Assembly (NCBI RefSeq): GCF_019056395.1
Contig: NZ_CP077639.1
Location: 493,501-557,500, forward strand
DNA from: Terribacillus sp. DMT04
GTDB lineage: Bacteria; Bacillota; Bacilli; Bacillales; Amphibacillaceae
Length of the DNA stretch: 64,000 nt
Reading direction: 5' to 3'
The position numbers were made by a program, and so were the translations under genes. The notes beneath the pieces were generated by a model. The model saw only the letters and a list, made by a program, of their open reading frames with translations, was not told the origin of the DNA and made no database searches. This document shows, piece after piece, positions 16,229 to 24,908 of this stretch (positions are counted from its first letter, which is position 1; each line of letters begins with the position of its first letter).

Positions 16229-17131
16229 GTGGGGTACATATTGACGTTATTGCCTATTTTTGGCATTTTTTTAATCGGCTTTATTGGTCAGAAGTTATTG
16301 AAGTTTGATATCCGCAGTATTTCGAAGATGTCCGTTTATTTGCTGTCCCCGGTTTTAGCTTTCCAGACATTTTATGAAAACCGGCTAAGCAAAGATTATA
16401 TGTATCTAGCCATCTTCGTTGTCGGACTTTGTCTTGCACTGCTGCTGATCTGTTACATCATCAGCTGGGTGCGAAGATATGACCGTCAAGACACGTATAG
16501 CTTAATGCTGGGTGCATCATTTATGAATAATGGTAACTACGGTGCGCCGCTCGTGTTATTCGTATTTGGTGCAGCCGGGTTCCATTATGCAGTTATTCTG
16601 CTTGTTTTGCAGCAGCTTGTGATGGCAACGATTGGGGTCTTTATCGCTGCCAAAGGCGGAGGGGCAAATCGTTCTCTGCGCGCAACCTTGATATCTGTTT
16701 TGAAGATACCAATTATTTATGGAGCGTTGCTCGGAATTCTATTCCAGCTCTTGAGGATGCCGCTAAGCGGACCGATTTCCCAAGCTGTACAGCTCGTAGC
16801 TGATGCGGCAATACCTACCGTCATGATTGTTCTCGGTATGCAGCTGGCGACTATCTCATTAAAAGCCTTGGAATATGAACGTCTTTCGTATGCACTTGTA
16901 CTTAAACTGCTCATATCCCCTGTTGTTGCTTACTTGTTTACTTTTATTTTGCCAGTTGACGATATGGTAAAGCAGATTATGATCTTGGTAGCTGCAATGC
17001 CTACAGCAGCTAACACGACTATATACGCACTTGAATTTGGCGCCAAGCCTTCTTATGTATCAAGTACAACTATGGTCAGCACCATTTTAAGTCTCGTTAC
17101 GCTGCCAATACTGTTGTTTATCCTCGTATAA
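16229..17131 (+). CDS. AEC (auxin efflux carrier) family transporter
   Basis: The 300-residue membrane protein has about ten hydrophobic helices in two halves, the pattern of the AEC family (YfdV/YwkB type). The conserved ASFMNNGNYGAPL lies near residue 95, and an MPTAANTTIYALEFG segment near residue 255. Bacterial members are thought to export or import small organic anions such as malate or malonate; the substrate here is not known. The start is GTG with AGGATGA eight bases upstream. It lies 22 bases after xpt and may be co-transcribed with it. Confidence 0.87.
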   Translation: MGYILTLLPIFGIFLIGFIGQKLLKFDIRSISKMSVYLLSPVLAFQTFYENRLSKDYMYLAIFVVGLCLALLLICYIISWVRRYDRQDTYSLMLGASFMNNGNYGAPLVLFVFGAAGFHYAVILLVLQQLVMATIGVFIAAKGGGANRSLRATLISVLKIPIIYGALLGILFQLLRMPLSGPISQAVQLVADAAIPTVMIVLGMQLATISLKALEYERLSYALVLKLLISPVVAYLFTFILPVDDMVKQIMILVAAMPTAANTTIYALEFGAKPSYVSSTTMVSTILSLVTLPILLFILV

Positions 17132-17132
17132 A

Positions 17133-17154
17133 GAGGCCGACGATACTCGGCCTC
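17133..17154. terminator. Bidirectional terminator
   Basis: GAGGCCGA / TCGGCCTC (8 bp, 6-base loop) between convergent genes. T-runs are short on both sides, so strength is uncertain. Confidence 0.7.
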
Positions 17155-18037
17155 AATTTAATGCTTTCTTCGTAAATAATTTAATCAATGCTTGTGTCCC
17201 AAGATCTGCATCACCATTTGCTTCCAATCGTTCGTATAGGGAGAGGCTTAGTTCTAGTCCTGGTGTCATCATGTGCATTTCTTTTGCAGCTTCGAGCGCC
17301 AGTTTCATGTCCTTGATAAAATGTTTCACATAGAACCCAGGATCATAGTCACCTTTAATCATTCGAGGAGCCAGGTTGCTTAAGCTGAAACTTCCAGCAG
17401 CTCCTGTTGTAATAGATTGAAGCACTTTAGACGGATCCATTCCTGCGTGCTCTGCATACGCAATTGCCTCGCAAACACCAACCATATTACTGGCGATGGT
17501 CACTTGGTTAATTAGTTTTGTATGCTGCCCGAAACCAGCAGGTCCTTGCAGGATAATGTTCTCACCCATCGTTTCCAATACAGGCAATACAGTTTGGAAT
17601 GCTTCTTCGTCACCACCGACCATGATGGCAAGCTTTCCGTTTCTGGCACCAACATCACCGCCGGAGACTGGTGCATCTAATGCGAAAATACCGTTTTTCT
17701 TTGCTTCTGCATAAATCTCTTCGGCTAACGCTGGTTTGGAAGTGGTCATATCTATGACATATGTTCCAGGTTTAGCGTGCTGGAGGATCCCATTTTCACC
17801 AAAGTAGACTTCCTGCACATCGCTAGGATAGCCGACCATCGTAATTACGACATCAGCCGATTGTGCCAGGCTAGCTGGTGTATCATGCCAGACAGCGCCC
17901 GTGTCTACTAGATCCTGTGCTTTTGCTTTTGTTCTTGCATAGACGTCCAGTTCAAATCCAGCTTGCATCAAATTACGGCTCATACTTTTACCCATAACGC
18001 CAATCCCTATAAAACCTACGCGTTTCATATTTTTCAT
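17153..18037 (-). CDS. 3-hydroxyisobutyrate dehydrogenase-family oxidoreductase
   Basis: The 294-residue protein is a beta-hydroxyacid dehydrogenase: NAD(P)-binding GFIGIGVMGKSMSRNL at the start, the substrate motif DAPVSGGDVGA (about residue 118), the catalytic Lys region GPAGFGQHTKLINQ (about residue 160), and FYVKHFIKDMKLAL. B. subtilis YkwC is similar. Candidate substrates are 3-hydroxyisobutyrate, tartronate semialdehyde or succinic semialdehyde; context does not decide. Two adjacent ATGs (18040 and 18037) follow AGGAGG; the second, at seven bases, is chosen. Confidence 0.88.
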   Translation of the reverse strand: MKNMKRVGFIGIGVMGKSMSRNLMQAGFELDVYARTKAKAQDLVDTGAVWHDTPASLAQSADVVITMVGYPSDVQEVYFGENGILQHAKPGTYVIDMTTSKPALAEEIYAEAKKNGIFALDAPVSGGDVGARNGKLAIMVGGDEEAFQTVLPVLETMGENIILQGPAGFGQHTKLINQVTIASNMVGVCEAIAYAEHAGMDPSKVLQSITTGAAGSFSLSNLAPRMIKGDYDPGFYVKHFIKDMKLALEAAKEMHMMTPGLELSLSLYERLEANGDADLGTQALIKLFTKKALN

Positions 18038-18040
18038 CAT

Positions 18041-18524
18041 ATTCCCTCCTGTCGAATGCATGTCTATCGTACCGCTAAGCAGTTTGATTGTCGAGTTGTG
18101 CGGAGGTTTTTTGGCTGAAAATCACAAACAATTTTTCGCCTGCAAAAAACCTCGAAAGACGGCAGTTTTCTTTGCAAGATAGATTGTGAAATAAGTCTTG
18201 CAGATAAAGTAGAGATTGAAAGAGGCAAGATTGTATGGTAAAGTCATTTGTACAACATCTTGTTAGTGAAAACATAATGCAATACTATATATAGTTTCGA
18301 AGGCGAGCAAGCCGGGTATCGACAAGAGGGTGAAGAAATCGCTTCATTCGCTTGATAGACAGTGTTTTTTAACACTTTTTATTTGTCGTTTCTGATTCAT
18401 GTTACTACTGTATCTAGTAGTACAGACAGAGCAGACAGTTTCCTGGTAGTTGCTCACTTTGTGCGTTTAGGGGTAAGAAAGTACTTACTAATACACCTGT
18501 ATTTTTAGAGGAGGAAGTTTCAAC
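18041..18524. other. Long leader region of the ribonucleotide reductase gene
   Basis: There is no credible gene here; an antisense frame at 18075-18275 is cysteine-rich noise. The stretch holds a perfect AT-rich palindrome ACTATATATAGT (18284-18295), a small hairpin AGTGTT-TTTT-AACACT followed by TTTTTATTT (18361-18385), which looks like a terminator, and a 20-base palindrome with arms TACTACT / AGTAGTA (18403-18422). Together these suggest a regulated leader. Confidence 0.5.
18284..18295 (+). promoter_or_regulatory. Candidate NrdR box
   Basis: ACTATATATAGT is the core of the NrdR operator found upstream of bacterial ribonucleotide reductase genes. It lies 230 bases before the start codon. 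Only one clear copy is seen; NrdR usually needs two, and the palindrome at 18403-18422 is a poor second match. Confidence 0.5.
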
Positions 18525-20741
18525 ATGTTAGATACGACACAAACAGTCAATTGGAAAGAGCATGTAGCAGCCGTGCTCGAATCACGCTTTGCGGCATCTG
18601 ATGCAAAACACCTGATTCAATATGGTGAGCGGTTATCGCAGCAAAAATCCTGGTCATCCGATAAGGAATGGCTGAATCAGTTAATTCTGGAAGGGTTGGC
18701 GCAGCTTGATGAAGAAGAAACGCAATGGACATATATCGCAGCGAGTCTGTATTTGGAACAGCTTTATTTCGAAGCTGCTACTAATCGTGGTTACAAATTC
18801 GAAGAAAAGTACGGATCTTTCTACAGCTTAATCCAGCAATTGACTGAGATTGGTATCTATAGCACATCCCTTCTCGACACTTACAGTGAAAATGATATCA
18901 ATTACTTCCATAGCTTGATCGATTACAAGAAAGACGGGTTGTTCACATATATTGGTCTGCGTACGCTTGCGGATCGTTACTTGGCAACAGATCATAAAGG
19001 CGGTACGTATGAGCTTCCGCAGGAACGTTTCATGATTATTGCCATGACAATTATGAGTAAGGAACCAGAAGAGAAACGTAAAGAGCTTGTAACAGAGGCA
19101 TATTGGGCGTTGAGCAATCTTTATATGACAGTGGCTACGCCGACTTTGTCTAACTCTGGAAAGAGCTACGGACAGCTTTCCAGCTGCTTCATCGACACAG
19201 TGGATGACAGCTTGCAAGGTATTTTCGACAGCAACACAGATATTGCCAACTTGTCTAAAAATGGTGGTGGTATTGGTGTGTATCTTGGCAAAATCCGCAG
19301 CCGCGGCAGTGCCATCAAAGGTTTTGAAGGTGCCTCTTCTGGTGTGCTTCCATGGATGAAACAGCTGAATAATACAGCCGTAAGCGTCGATCAATTAGGT
19401 CAGCGTAAAGGTGCGATTGCTACGTACCTTGATATTTGGCATAAAGATATCTTCCCATTCCTCGATGCGAAATTGAATAATGGGGATGAGCGCCAGCGTA
19501 CACATGACTTATTCACAGGTGTCTGCCTGCCGGATATCTTCATGGAACAAGTACAAGGACGCGGAAACTGGTATCTATTCGATCCGCATGAAGTTCGCCG
19601 TGTGATGGGCTTCTCTTTGGAAGACTTCTACGATGAAACAAGAGGAGAAGGATCTTTCCGCGAAAAATACTGGGCATGTGTTGAAAATCCGGATTTGCAT
19701 AAAGAAGAAATCCCGGCTATCAATGTGATGAAACGTATTCTTCGCAGTCAGCTTGAAACAGGCGGTCCTTTCATGTTTTATCGTGATGAAGTAAACCGTC
19801 AGAATGCAAATAAACATGCAGGTATGATCTATTCCAGCAACCTTTGCACAGAAATTATGCAAAACCAAAGCCCTACGTTAATGACAGAACAGACGACACA
19901 AGACGGCAAAATTATTATCACAAAAGAACCTGGTGATTTTGTTGTGTGTAACCTTTCTTCCATCTCTTTGGCGAAAGCTGTTACAGAGGATGTCTTGGAG
20001 CGCTTAGTTCCAATCCAGGTTCGTATGCTGGATAATGTTATTGATTTGAACACAATTCCTGTCCTGCAAGCGCAAATTACAAACCAGAAGTACCGTGCCA
20101 TCGGTCTTGGAACTTTCGGGTGGCATCACTTGCTTGCTTTGAAACATATTGATTGGGAAAGTGACGAAGCAGTAGCTTATGCTGATGAATTGTATGAGAA
20201 GATCGCTTACTTGACGATTCAGTCCAGCATGCAGATTGCCAAAGAGAAAGGTGCTTACCCAATCTTTGAAGGCTCTGACTGGGCAGATGGCAGCTACTTT
20301 GATAATAAAGGCTATACAACAGGCGAGTCTGAACTTGACTGGAAAGGTCTGCAAGAACAAGTGAAAGCAAACGGAATGCGTAACGCTTATTTGATGGCAG
20401 TCGCACCGAACTCTTCTACTGCTTTAATTGCAGGAAGTACAGCAACGACTGACCCGATCTTCAGCAAATTCTACTCTGAAGAAAAGAAGGATTATAAAAT
20501 TCCGGTAACGGCTCCGGACTTGAATGCAGAAACAGATCGTTATTACAAATCTGCATATGAAATTGATCAGCAGTGGAGCGTAAAGCAAAATGCAGCACGC
20601 CAAAAGCATATTGATCAAGCTATTTCGTTCAACATGTACGTACCGAACTCCATTAAAGCAAAAGAACTGCTTGATTTGCATATCGCAGTTTGGGATTCTG
20701 GTATTAAAACGTCTTATTACTTGCGTTCTACATCTAACTAA
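18525..20741 (+). CDS. Class I ribonucleoside-diphosphate reductase large subunit, no C-terminal CXXC tail
   Basis: This subunit reduces ribonucleotides to deoxyribonucleotides using a radical supplied by a small subunit. The 738-residue protein has all core residues of the NrdA type: Cys221 (QLSSCFIDT), Asn439, Cys441 and Glu443 (NLCTEI), Cys475 (VVCNLSSI), and the radical-transfer pair Tyr731-Tyr732. It stops at YYLRSTSN, six residues after the tyrosine pair, so the flexible tail with the redox-relay cysteines (754 and 759 in E. coli) is missing. No other frame encodes it. No small-subunit gene is adjacent. GAGGAGG precedes the ATG, and codon use looks like that of well-expressed genes. Confidence 0.92.
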   Translation: MLDTTQTVNWKEHVAAVLESRFAASDAKHLIQYGERLSQQKSWSSDKEWLNQLILEGLAQLDEEETQWTYIAASLYLEQLYFEAATNRGYKFEEKYGSFYSLIQQLTEIGIYSTSLLDTYSENDINYFHSLIDYKKDGLFTYIGLRTLADRYLATDHKGGTYELPQERFMIIAMTIMSKEPEEKRKELVTEAYWALSNLYMTVATPTLSNSGKSYGQLSSCFIDTVDDSLQGIFDSNTDIANLSKNGGGIGVYLGKIRSRGSAIKGFEGASSGVLPWMKQLNNTAVSVDQLGQRKGAIATYLDIWHKDIFPFLDAKLNNGDERQRTHDLFTGVCLPDIFMEQVQGRGNWYLFDPHEVRRVMGFSLEDFYDETRGEGSFREKYWACVENPDLHKEEIPAINVMKRILRSQLETGGPFMFYRDEVNRQNANKHAGMIYSSNLCTEIMQNQSPTLMTEQTTQDGKIIITKEPGDFVVCNLSSISLAKAVTEDVLERLVPIQVRMLDNVIDLNTIPVLQAQITNQKYRAIGLGTFGWHHLLALKHIDWESDEAVAYADELYEKIAYLTIQSSMQIAKEKGAYPIFEGSDWADGSYFDNKGYTTGESELDWKGLQEQVKANGMRNAYLMAVAPNSSTALIAGSTATTDPIFSKFYSEEKKDYKIPVTAPDLNAETDRYYKSAYEIDQQWSVKQNAARQKHIDQAISFNMYVPNSIKAKELLDLHIAVWDSGIKTSYYLRSTSN

Positions 20742-20747
20742 TACAGA

Positions 20748-20776
20748 GGGGCCCTACACTATAGGGTCCCTTTTTC
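20748..20776 (+). terminator. Terminator after the ribonucleotide reductase gene
   Basis: GGGCCCTA / TAGGGTCCC with one bulge, followed by T5. It overlaps the last codons of the convergent peptidase gene. Confidence 0.8.
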
Positions 20777-21424
20777 TATGCGTTTTACTTGTTCTGTACC
20801 AAATACCGCAGTGGGCTGTTCGTTTTCGAAATAAAGGCAGGCATCTTCATCAATGCCGTATCCGTAAGGCACTTGATGTCGCTCTAAGCCAGCTGTAAGA
20901 TGGTATTCATCTTGCCACTGAGAGAAATGAACGCTGATTAGCTGGTTATGCAGCAAGCCGAGTCCCGGTCCGCTCCATGCTTGTTGATTATCCGTATCAT
21001 GAGGTGAGAGAAGGACTGTGTCCGGCATCAGAAGTGCTCCTGCACTATTGCCGGCGATAGGAACGCCAGCTGCATAGTTGTCTTTTATAAGCTGCTTGAA
21101 CGGCTGTTTTGTATACTGTGCATAGTATGTTTCAGAATGACCGCCACCGATAAAAATGCCAGTAGCAGCTGCTAGTTGCTGTGCTGCTGCATGAGCGTCT
21201 AATGTGCTTTTCTCATTTGGCATAATAACCGAGATATTGCGCTCGAGCACCCCTTGATCCAGCCAGTGTTTTGTATAGTGCTGCAGAAAATCTTCCCAGC
21301 CTTCTCGGTAGACGAGCAGCAGTGCAATTTGGGCATTTCTTCCGCCGGCTGCCCTGCTAAAATGGGCATTGGCTTCTCTTTGAGAGGTATTTCCTCCAAG
21401 TAAGTACAGTCTTCGCTTCGGCAT
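20759..21424 (-). CDS. Peptidase S51 (dipeptidase E) family protein
   Basis: The 221-residue protein has the S51 fold pattern: LLGGNTSQ at the start, GIFIGGGHSETYY, the nucleophile motif GNSAGA (about residue 125), a GLGLLHNQLISVHF strand and a GYGIDEDACLY strand. Members cleave Asp-X dipeptides or cyanophycin; the closest substrate is not clear. GGAGGG lies seven bases before the ATG. The gene is convergent to the reductase gene and divergent from the yteA-like gene. Confidence 0.83.
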   Translation of the reverse strand: MPKRRLYLLGGNTSQREANAHFSRAAGGRNAQIALLLVYREGWEDFLQHYTKHWLDQGVLERNISVIMPNEKSTLDAHAAAQQLAAATGIFIGGGHSETYYAQYTKQPFKQLIKDNYAAGVPIAGNSAGALLMPDTVLLSPHDTDNQQAWSGPGLGLLHNQLISVHFSQWQDEYHLTAGLERHQVPYGYGIDEDACLYFENEQPTAVFGTEQVKRIEKGTL

Positions 21425-21529
21425 CCATCATCCCTCCATTTTCTTGATTATAAGAAGCGCATAGTTAATAGAGAAGTGTTTTCTGTCACATACTAACACA
21501 CAGTTAAGAAAGATACTGGAGGGAAAAAC

Positions 21530-22243
21530 ATGGTCAGACCAGAGACACTACATGCTTGTAAGGAGATGCTGGAAAATCGGCTGCAAGAATTAAAACAAAC
21601 ATTGAAGGACCATTTTGGTGTTGAAATGTCGTATAACAAGGATGCAGTAGGTGAACTGAGCAATTATGATAATCATCCAGGCGATACAGCAACGGAATTA
21701 TTCGAAAGAGAGAAAGACATTGCGTTAAATGACCACTTGGAGCAAGAACAGCACGATATTGAAGCAGCGCTGGACAGAATGAAGAAGGGCACCTACGGCA
21801 TTTGTCAAAAGTCAGGGAAGCCGATTCCTGATGAACGATTGCTTGCCATGCCAACAGCGGAAACGCTTGTAGCGTTCAAGCCGCAGCAAATGACATTACA
21901 TGACCGGCCGGCAGAAGAAGCGGTCATTCATCCGCGTCTGGAAGATTTAGAAGGAAAAGATGATGAAGAAGACTCAGAGCATAATTTTTATGATGGAGAA
22001 GATACGCTCCAAGAATTGCAAGCATACGGCTCGTCAGAAACCCCCTCTGATTTTGTTAACTCCGAGAAGGACTATGAGTATATGGCATTGAATTCCGGTG
22101 AAGAAGTAGGCGGAGCGGAAGATATAGAAAATTTCCTAATCGCTGATATGCATGGAAAATATGATGGTGTTAACGAAGATCATGAAAAATATGAAGACTA
22201 TTTGGAAGATGCAGATGTGAAATCAATTTTATATGATGAATAA
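21530..22243 (+). CDS. yteA: YteA-like DksA/TraR-type protein
   Basis: The 237-residue protein resembles the Bacillus YteA family, which joins a coiled-coil DksA/TraR-like N-terminal half to an acidic C-terminal tail. Visible parts are SNYDNHPGDTATELFEREKD (about residues 44-63) and GTYGICQKSGKPIPDERLLA (about residues 88-107). In DksA proteins the latter holds a four-cysteine zinc finger; here only one cysteine remains, so zinc binding is unlikely. YteA is reported as sporulation-associated in B. subtilis. TGGAGGG precedes the ATG. A terminator follows. Confidence 0.85.
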   Translation: MVRPETLHACKEMLENRLQELKQTLKDHFGVEMSYNKDAVGELSNYDNHPGDTATELFEREKDIALNDHLEQEQHDIEAALDRMKKGTYGICQKSGKPIPDERLLAMPTAETLVAFKPQQMTLHDRPAEEAVIHPRLEDLEGKDDEEDSEHNFYDGEDTLQELQAYGSSETPSDFVNSEKDYEYMALNSGEEVGGAEDIENFLIADMHGKYDGVNEDHEKYEDYLEDADVKSILYDE

Positions 22244-22247
22244 GCAT

Positions 22248-22274
22248 AGCCGGGCGGAATTTGCCCGGCTTTTG
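22248..22274 (+). terminator. Terminator after the yteA-like gene
   Basis: AGCCGGGC / GCCCGGCT (8 bp, 7-base loop) followed by TTTT. Confidence 0.8.
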
Positions 22275-22361
22275 CTGTCTAGTAGAAAGCGGGCATACAT
22301 GCTTATCCAGTGGAATACGTTGTACTAAATGACTGTATTCTAAATTTAAAGGGGTTGAAGC

Positions 22362-23030
22362 ATGTTGACAGAAGCATGGACTTCGAGATTTTTCACACGT
22401 GAGGATCGTGCAGCGCGCGATTTTGTGCTGAAATTACCGGATGCTTGGTGGAGTCGCGGTTATGAATATAAATGGGCAGCTTCGTTTGCAGAGGCAGGGG
22501 ATACTGTACTGGATGCTGCCTCGGGAATAAGTCATCCATTTAAATTTCACTTGGCGACCGCCGCACAGGCAGTCTATGCATGCGATATAGATACAAGAAT
22601 TGTGGATGATCAGGCCATCCTGGAAGATATAAGCAAGGATTTCGGGAAAGAAGAAGCGGCACGATTACCAGCAGGACTGCTGCAAAGAATTCACCGTACT
22701 GCAGCTGATCTCACTGCGCTGCCTTACGAAGATGCCCTCTTTGATAAGATATTCTGTATTTCGGTAATAGAACATTTGGACGTAAGTGTACAAAAGCGTG
22801 CTTGGGAGCAGTTCAGCCGTACCTTAAAGCCGGGAGGTCTCGTTATAGTAACGTTCGATTATCCAACAGTTGATTTAAAAGTTATGGAAACATTAGCTGA
22901 ACTTGCCGGCTTGGAATACGCTGGCGACGTTCAGACCGAACTGCCGGCAAATGCCCTGTTTGATGATCAATGGGGACGACTTTATTGTTTTCGTGCTATC
23001 TTTCGAAAGAAGAAACCTCCGTCCATTTAA
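22362..23030 (+). CDS. Class I SAM-dependent methyltransferase
   Basis: The 222-residue protein has the Rossmann methyltransferase signature: motif I VLDAASGISHPF (about residues 49-60), the acidic end of strand 2 in ACDIDTR, motif IV FDKIFCISVIEHLD (about residue 125) and motif post-I LKPGGLVIVTFD. This is the Methyltransf_11 type. The substrate is unknown. Its last 35 bases overlap the 3' end of the convergent glycosyltransferase gene. Pairing of a methyltransferase with a glycosyltransferase suggests modification of a glycan or glycolipid, but this is inferred from position only. Confidence 0.84.
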   Translation: MLTEAWTSRFFTREDRAARDFVLKLPDAWWSRGYEYKWAASFAEAGDTVLDAASGISHPFKFHLATAAQAVYACDIDTRIVDDQAILEDISKDFGKEEAARLPAGLLQRIHRTAADLTALPYEDALFDKIFCISVIEHLDVSVQKRAWEQFSRTLKPGGLVIVTFDYPTVDLKVMETLAELAGLEYAGDVQTELPANALFDDQWGRLYCFRAIFRKKKPPSI

Positions 23031-24546
23031 TTAAAGTGGGATTAGCATCTAAAATGCTCTCATATTGTGCTTCCTGTCCATACACAGCTTGTGGATCTTG
23101 CTGCTTATAGCGTTCATACTTTCGCTTTCGATCATTCTCGTTCGCCCAGCCAAAATGCTTTACCCGCAAATCACTAATACCATTGGGCAGTTTGAAAATG
23201 TTTACTGGAAATCGGCCGCAATGAACGGGTGTTTCCAGCCATTCATATGGAAAGGCTGGCTGATAGCGGAGCAGGAAAGGGCGGTAAAAATGGTGAGCCT
23301 GCCAATGCGTATCCTCTCGGTAATGAAATTCATCCCAGAAATCGTATAAACGAAATGAATAAAGGTCCAGATCGGCTTGGTTTAGAAGCCGGTCTTTTTC
23401 TGTTGAAAAGGCATTCTCCAGCACCTCATCTGCATCCAAATTTAGAATCCAGTCAGGATCTTCAGCAATTGTCTCTTGCCATTGTTGTTTGCGAAGCCCG
23501 ATTTCATTCGAAAAGTTGGAAGCAGTATTCTCAATCAATTTAAGCGGAACATTATAGGCAGCGCAAAGCGTTTGGCAAATCGCTCTTGTGTTATCTGTAC
23601 TGTAATCATCAATGATAACTGCCTGGTCAACAGCAGGTAAACAACTGTGTAAAACACGTTCCAGATAGCGTCCTGCTTCATTTTTAACAATCATAGATAA
23701 AGTTAGTGTATTGCTGCTTGCTTTCGAGATGCGTGGTGCAGAACCTGGCCAGTTTTGTTCCCATTTATAAGCAGGAAGCTTTGCTAAATCTGTTTTTCGA
23801 TACAGGTGAAATGCAGGATAATGCGTATCAACAAAGAGAGAGAAGCCTAGTGCGGCAGCGCGAATACAAAAATGCCGATCTTCTCCCCAGAATGAAAGAT
23901 TGGGGATTTCGCCGAAATGGACACCTTTTTCTAAAGCATTTCGGCTGATTAATGTACATGCCCCTAAGCCGCCCACTTCATATACCCCGGGTTCTTGCAT
24001 TTGACTGAGGAAAGTTTGGTGTCTTTCTGCCTGTTCTTCACCCGACAGTGATTCCCCGCGAGCATGAGCGAATTGATCATATTCATCTTTCAGCCAGACT
24101 TGCGGCAGCGCTTGTGTTCCTGGCTGCCATTGTGTCCAAAAGACGCACGAGATAATATCTTTTTCACTAGCAAGCAGCTGATTCAAAGTGACAGGGTGCA
24201 AGATAAGGTCGGAGTCAACGAAAAATACATAATCATAGTGCTGCTCTAATGCAAAAGAGATAATTCGATTTTTCCATGCAGCTACTTTCCAGATTAGCGA
24301 TTCTGTCCAATAATGCGTATGTTCATCTTTCAAATAGGCGTCTGTTCCTTCGGATAGAAAGATGACAGTCGGTCTTTCTTTTGCAAAATTAGCGAGCAGC
24401 GAACTTGATTCAGGGTTATCGTTATCGTCTACAAAACAAAAAGAGATTGACATGTTCTTTGTTTGAAGGTCACGGAGAGAGTCTAAGTAGGCAGACAATA
24501 TGTCAGGGTCTTGCTTTACAGTAGTACCAATTAGTACGTTCGTCAT
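22996..24546 (-). CDS. Two-domain glycosyltransferase
   Basis: The 516-residue protein carries two glycosyltransferase-like modules. The N-terminal one (about residues 1-270) has FFVDSDLIL, a DxD-type metal motif, and GEDRHFCIRAA. The C-terminal one (about residues 280-516) is a GT2-type domain starting LTLSMIVKNEAGRYLERVL, with IDDYSTDNT and LNLDADEVLE. No membrane segment is evident, so it acts in the cytoplasm. Donor and acceptor are unknown. AAAGGAGC lies about eight bases before the ATG. It is convergent with the methyltransferase gene, and the coding ends overlap by 35 bases. Confidence 0.85.
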   Translation of the reverse strand: MTNVLIGTTVKQDPDILSAYLDSLRDLQTKNMSISFCFVDDNDNPESSSLLANFAKERPTVIFLSEGTDAYLKDEHTHYWTESLIWKVAAWKNRIISFALEQHYDYVFFVDSDLILHPVTLNQLLASEKDIISCVFWTQWQPGTQALPQVWLKDEYDQFAHARGESLSGEEQAERHQTFLSQMQEPGVYEVGGLGACTLISRNALEKGVHFGEIPNLSFWGEDRHFCIRAAALGFSLFVDTHYPAFHLYRKTDLAKLPAYKWEQNWPGSAPRISKASSNTLTLSMIVKNEAGRYLERVLHSCLPAVDQAVIIDDYSTDNTRAICQTLCAAYNVPLKLIENTASNFSNEIGLRKQQWQETIAEDPDWILNLDADEVLENAFSTEKDRLLNQADLDLYSFRLYDFWDEFHYREDTHWQAHHFYRPFLLRYQPAFPYEWLETPVHCGRFPVNIFKLPNGISDLRVKHFGWANENDRKRKYERYKQQDPQAVYGQEAQYESILDANPTLIKWTEVSSFER

Positions 24547-24908
24547 TGATCATGCTCCTTTATGTAATGTCTATTTATAATATATTGGGCGGGAGCATGG
24601 TCTGTGACAGATTAGACATAAATAGCAGCTAAAATACTTTCTGACAAGAAGAAATGTGTGTGCAGCTAGCAATGCAATAACATCCATATGGTGGTTGTTA
24701 TAATGAAATACAAATACGATATCCGCTAAGAATGGTTATTTTCATTCGAACTATCAAATTAAAAAAGCAATCATCCATGTTGCAGATGATCGCTTTTCTG
24801 GGAAAGGCGGGGCAGAGCCTTTGGACGCTAATATGACATGTTGGGGATATCATGTTTTTAACTTTGTGTTAGGATGCGGCCGCCATTTATTTGATCAATA
24901 AGCTGTGC
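24547..24908. other. Intergenic region between the glycosyltransferase and HtrA genes
   Basis: No coding content is seen in these 362 bases. The region holds the minus-strand terminator at 24762-24797 and presumably the promoter of the glycosyltransferase gene, but I could not pick one with confidence. Confidence 0.5.
24762..24797 (-). terminator. Terminator of the HtrA-type gene
   Basis: Read on the minus strand, AAAAGCGATCATC / GATGATTGCTTTT (13 bp with one mismatch) is followed by a T-run. It lies 110 bases beyond the protease stop codon. Confidence 0.65.

Noticed and set aside
18075..18275. 66-codon minus-strand frame before the ribonucleotide reductase gene
   Set aside because: It has random-looking, cysteine-rich content and no binding site.
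18300..18390. Cobalamin riboswitch before the ribonucleotide reductase gene
   Set aside because: The conserved B12 box is not present.
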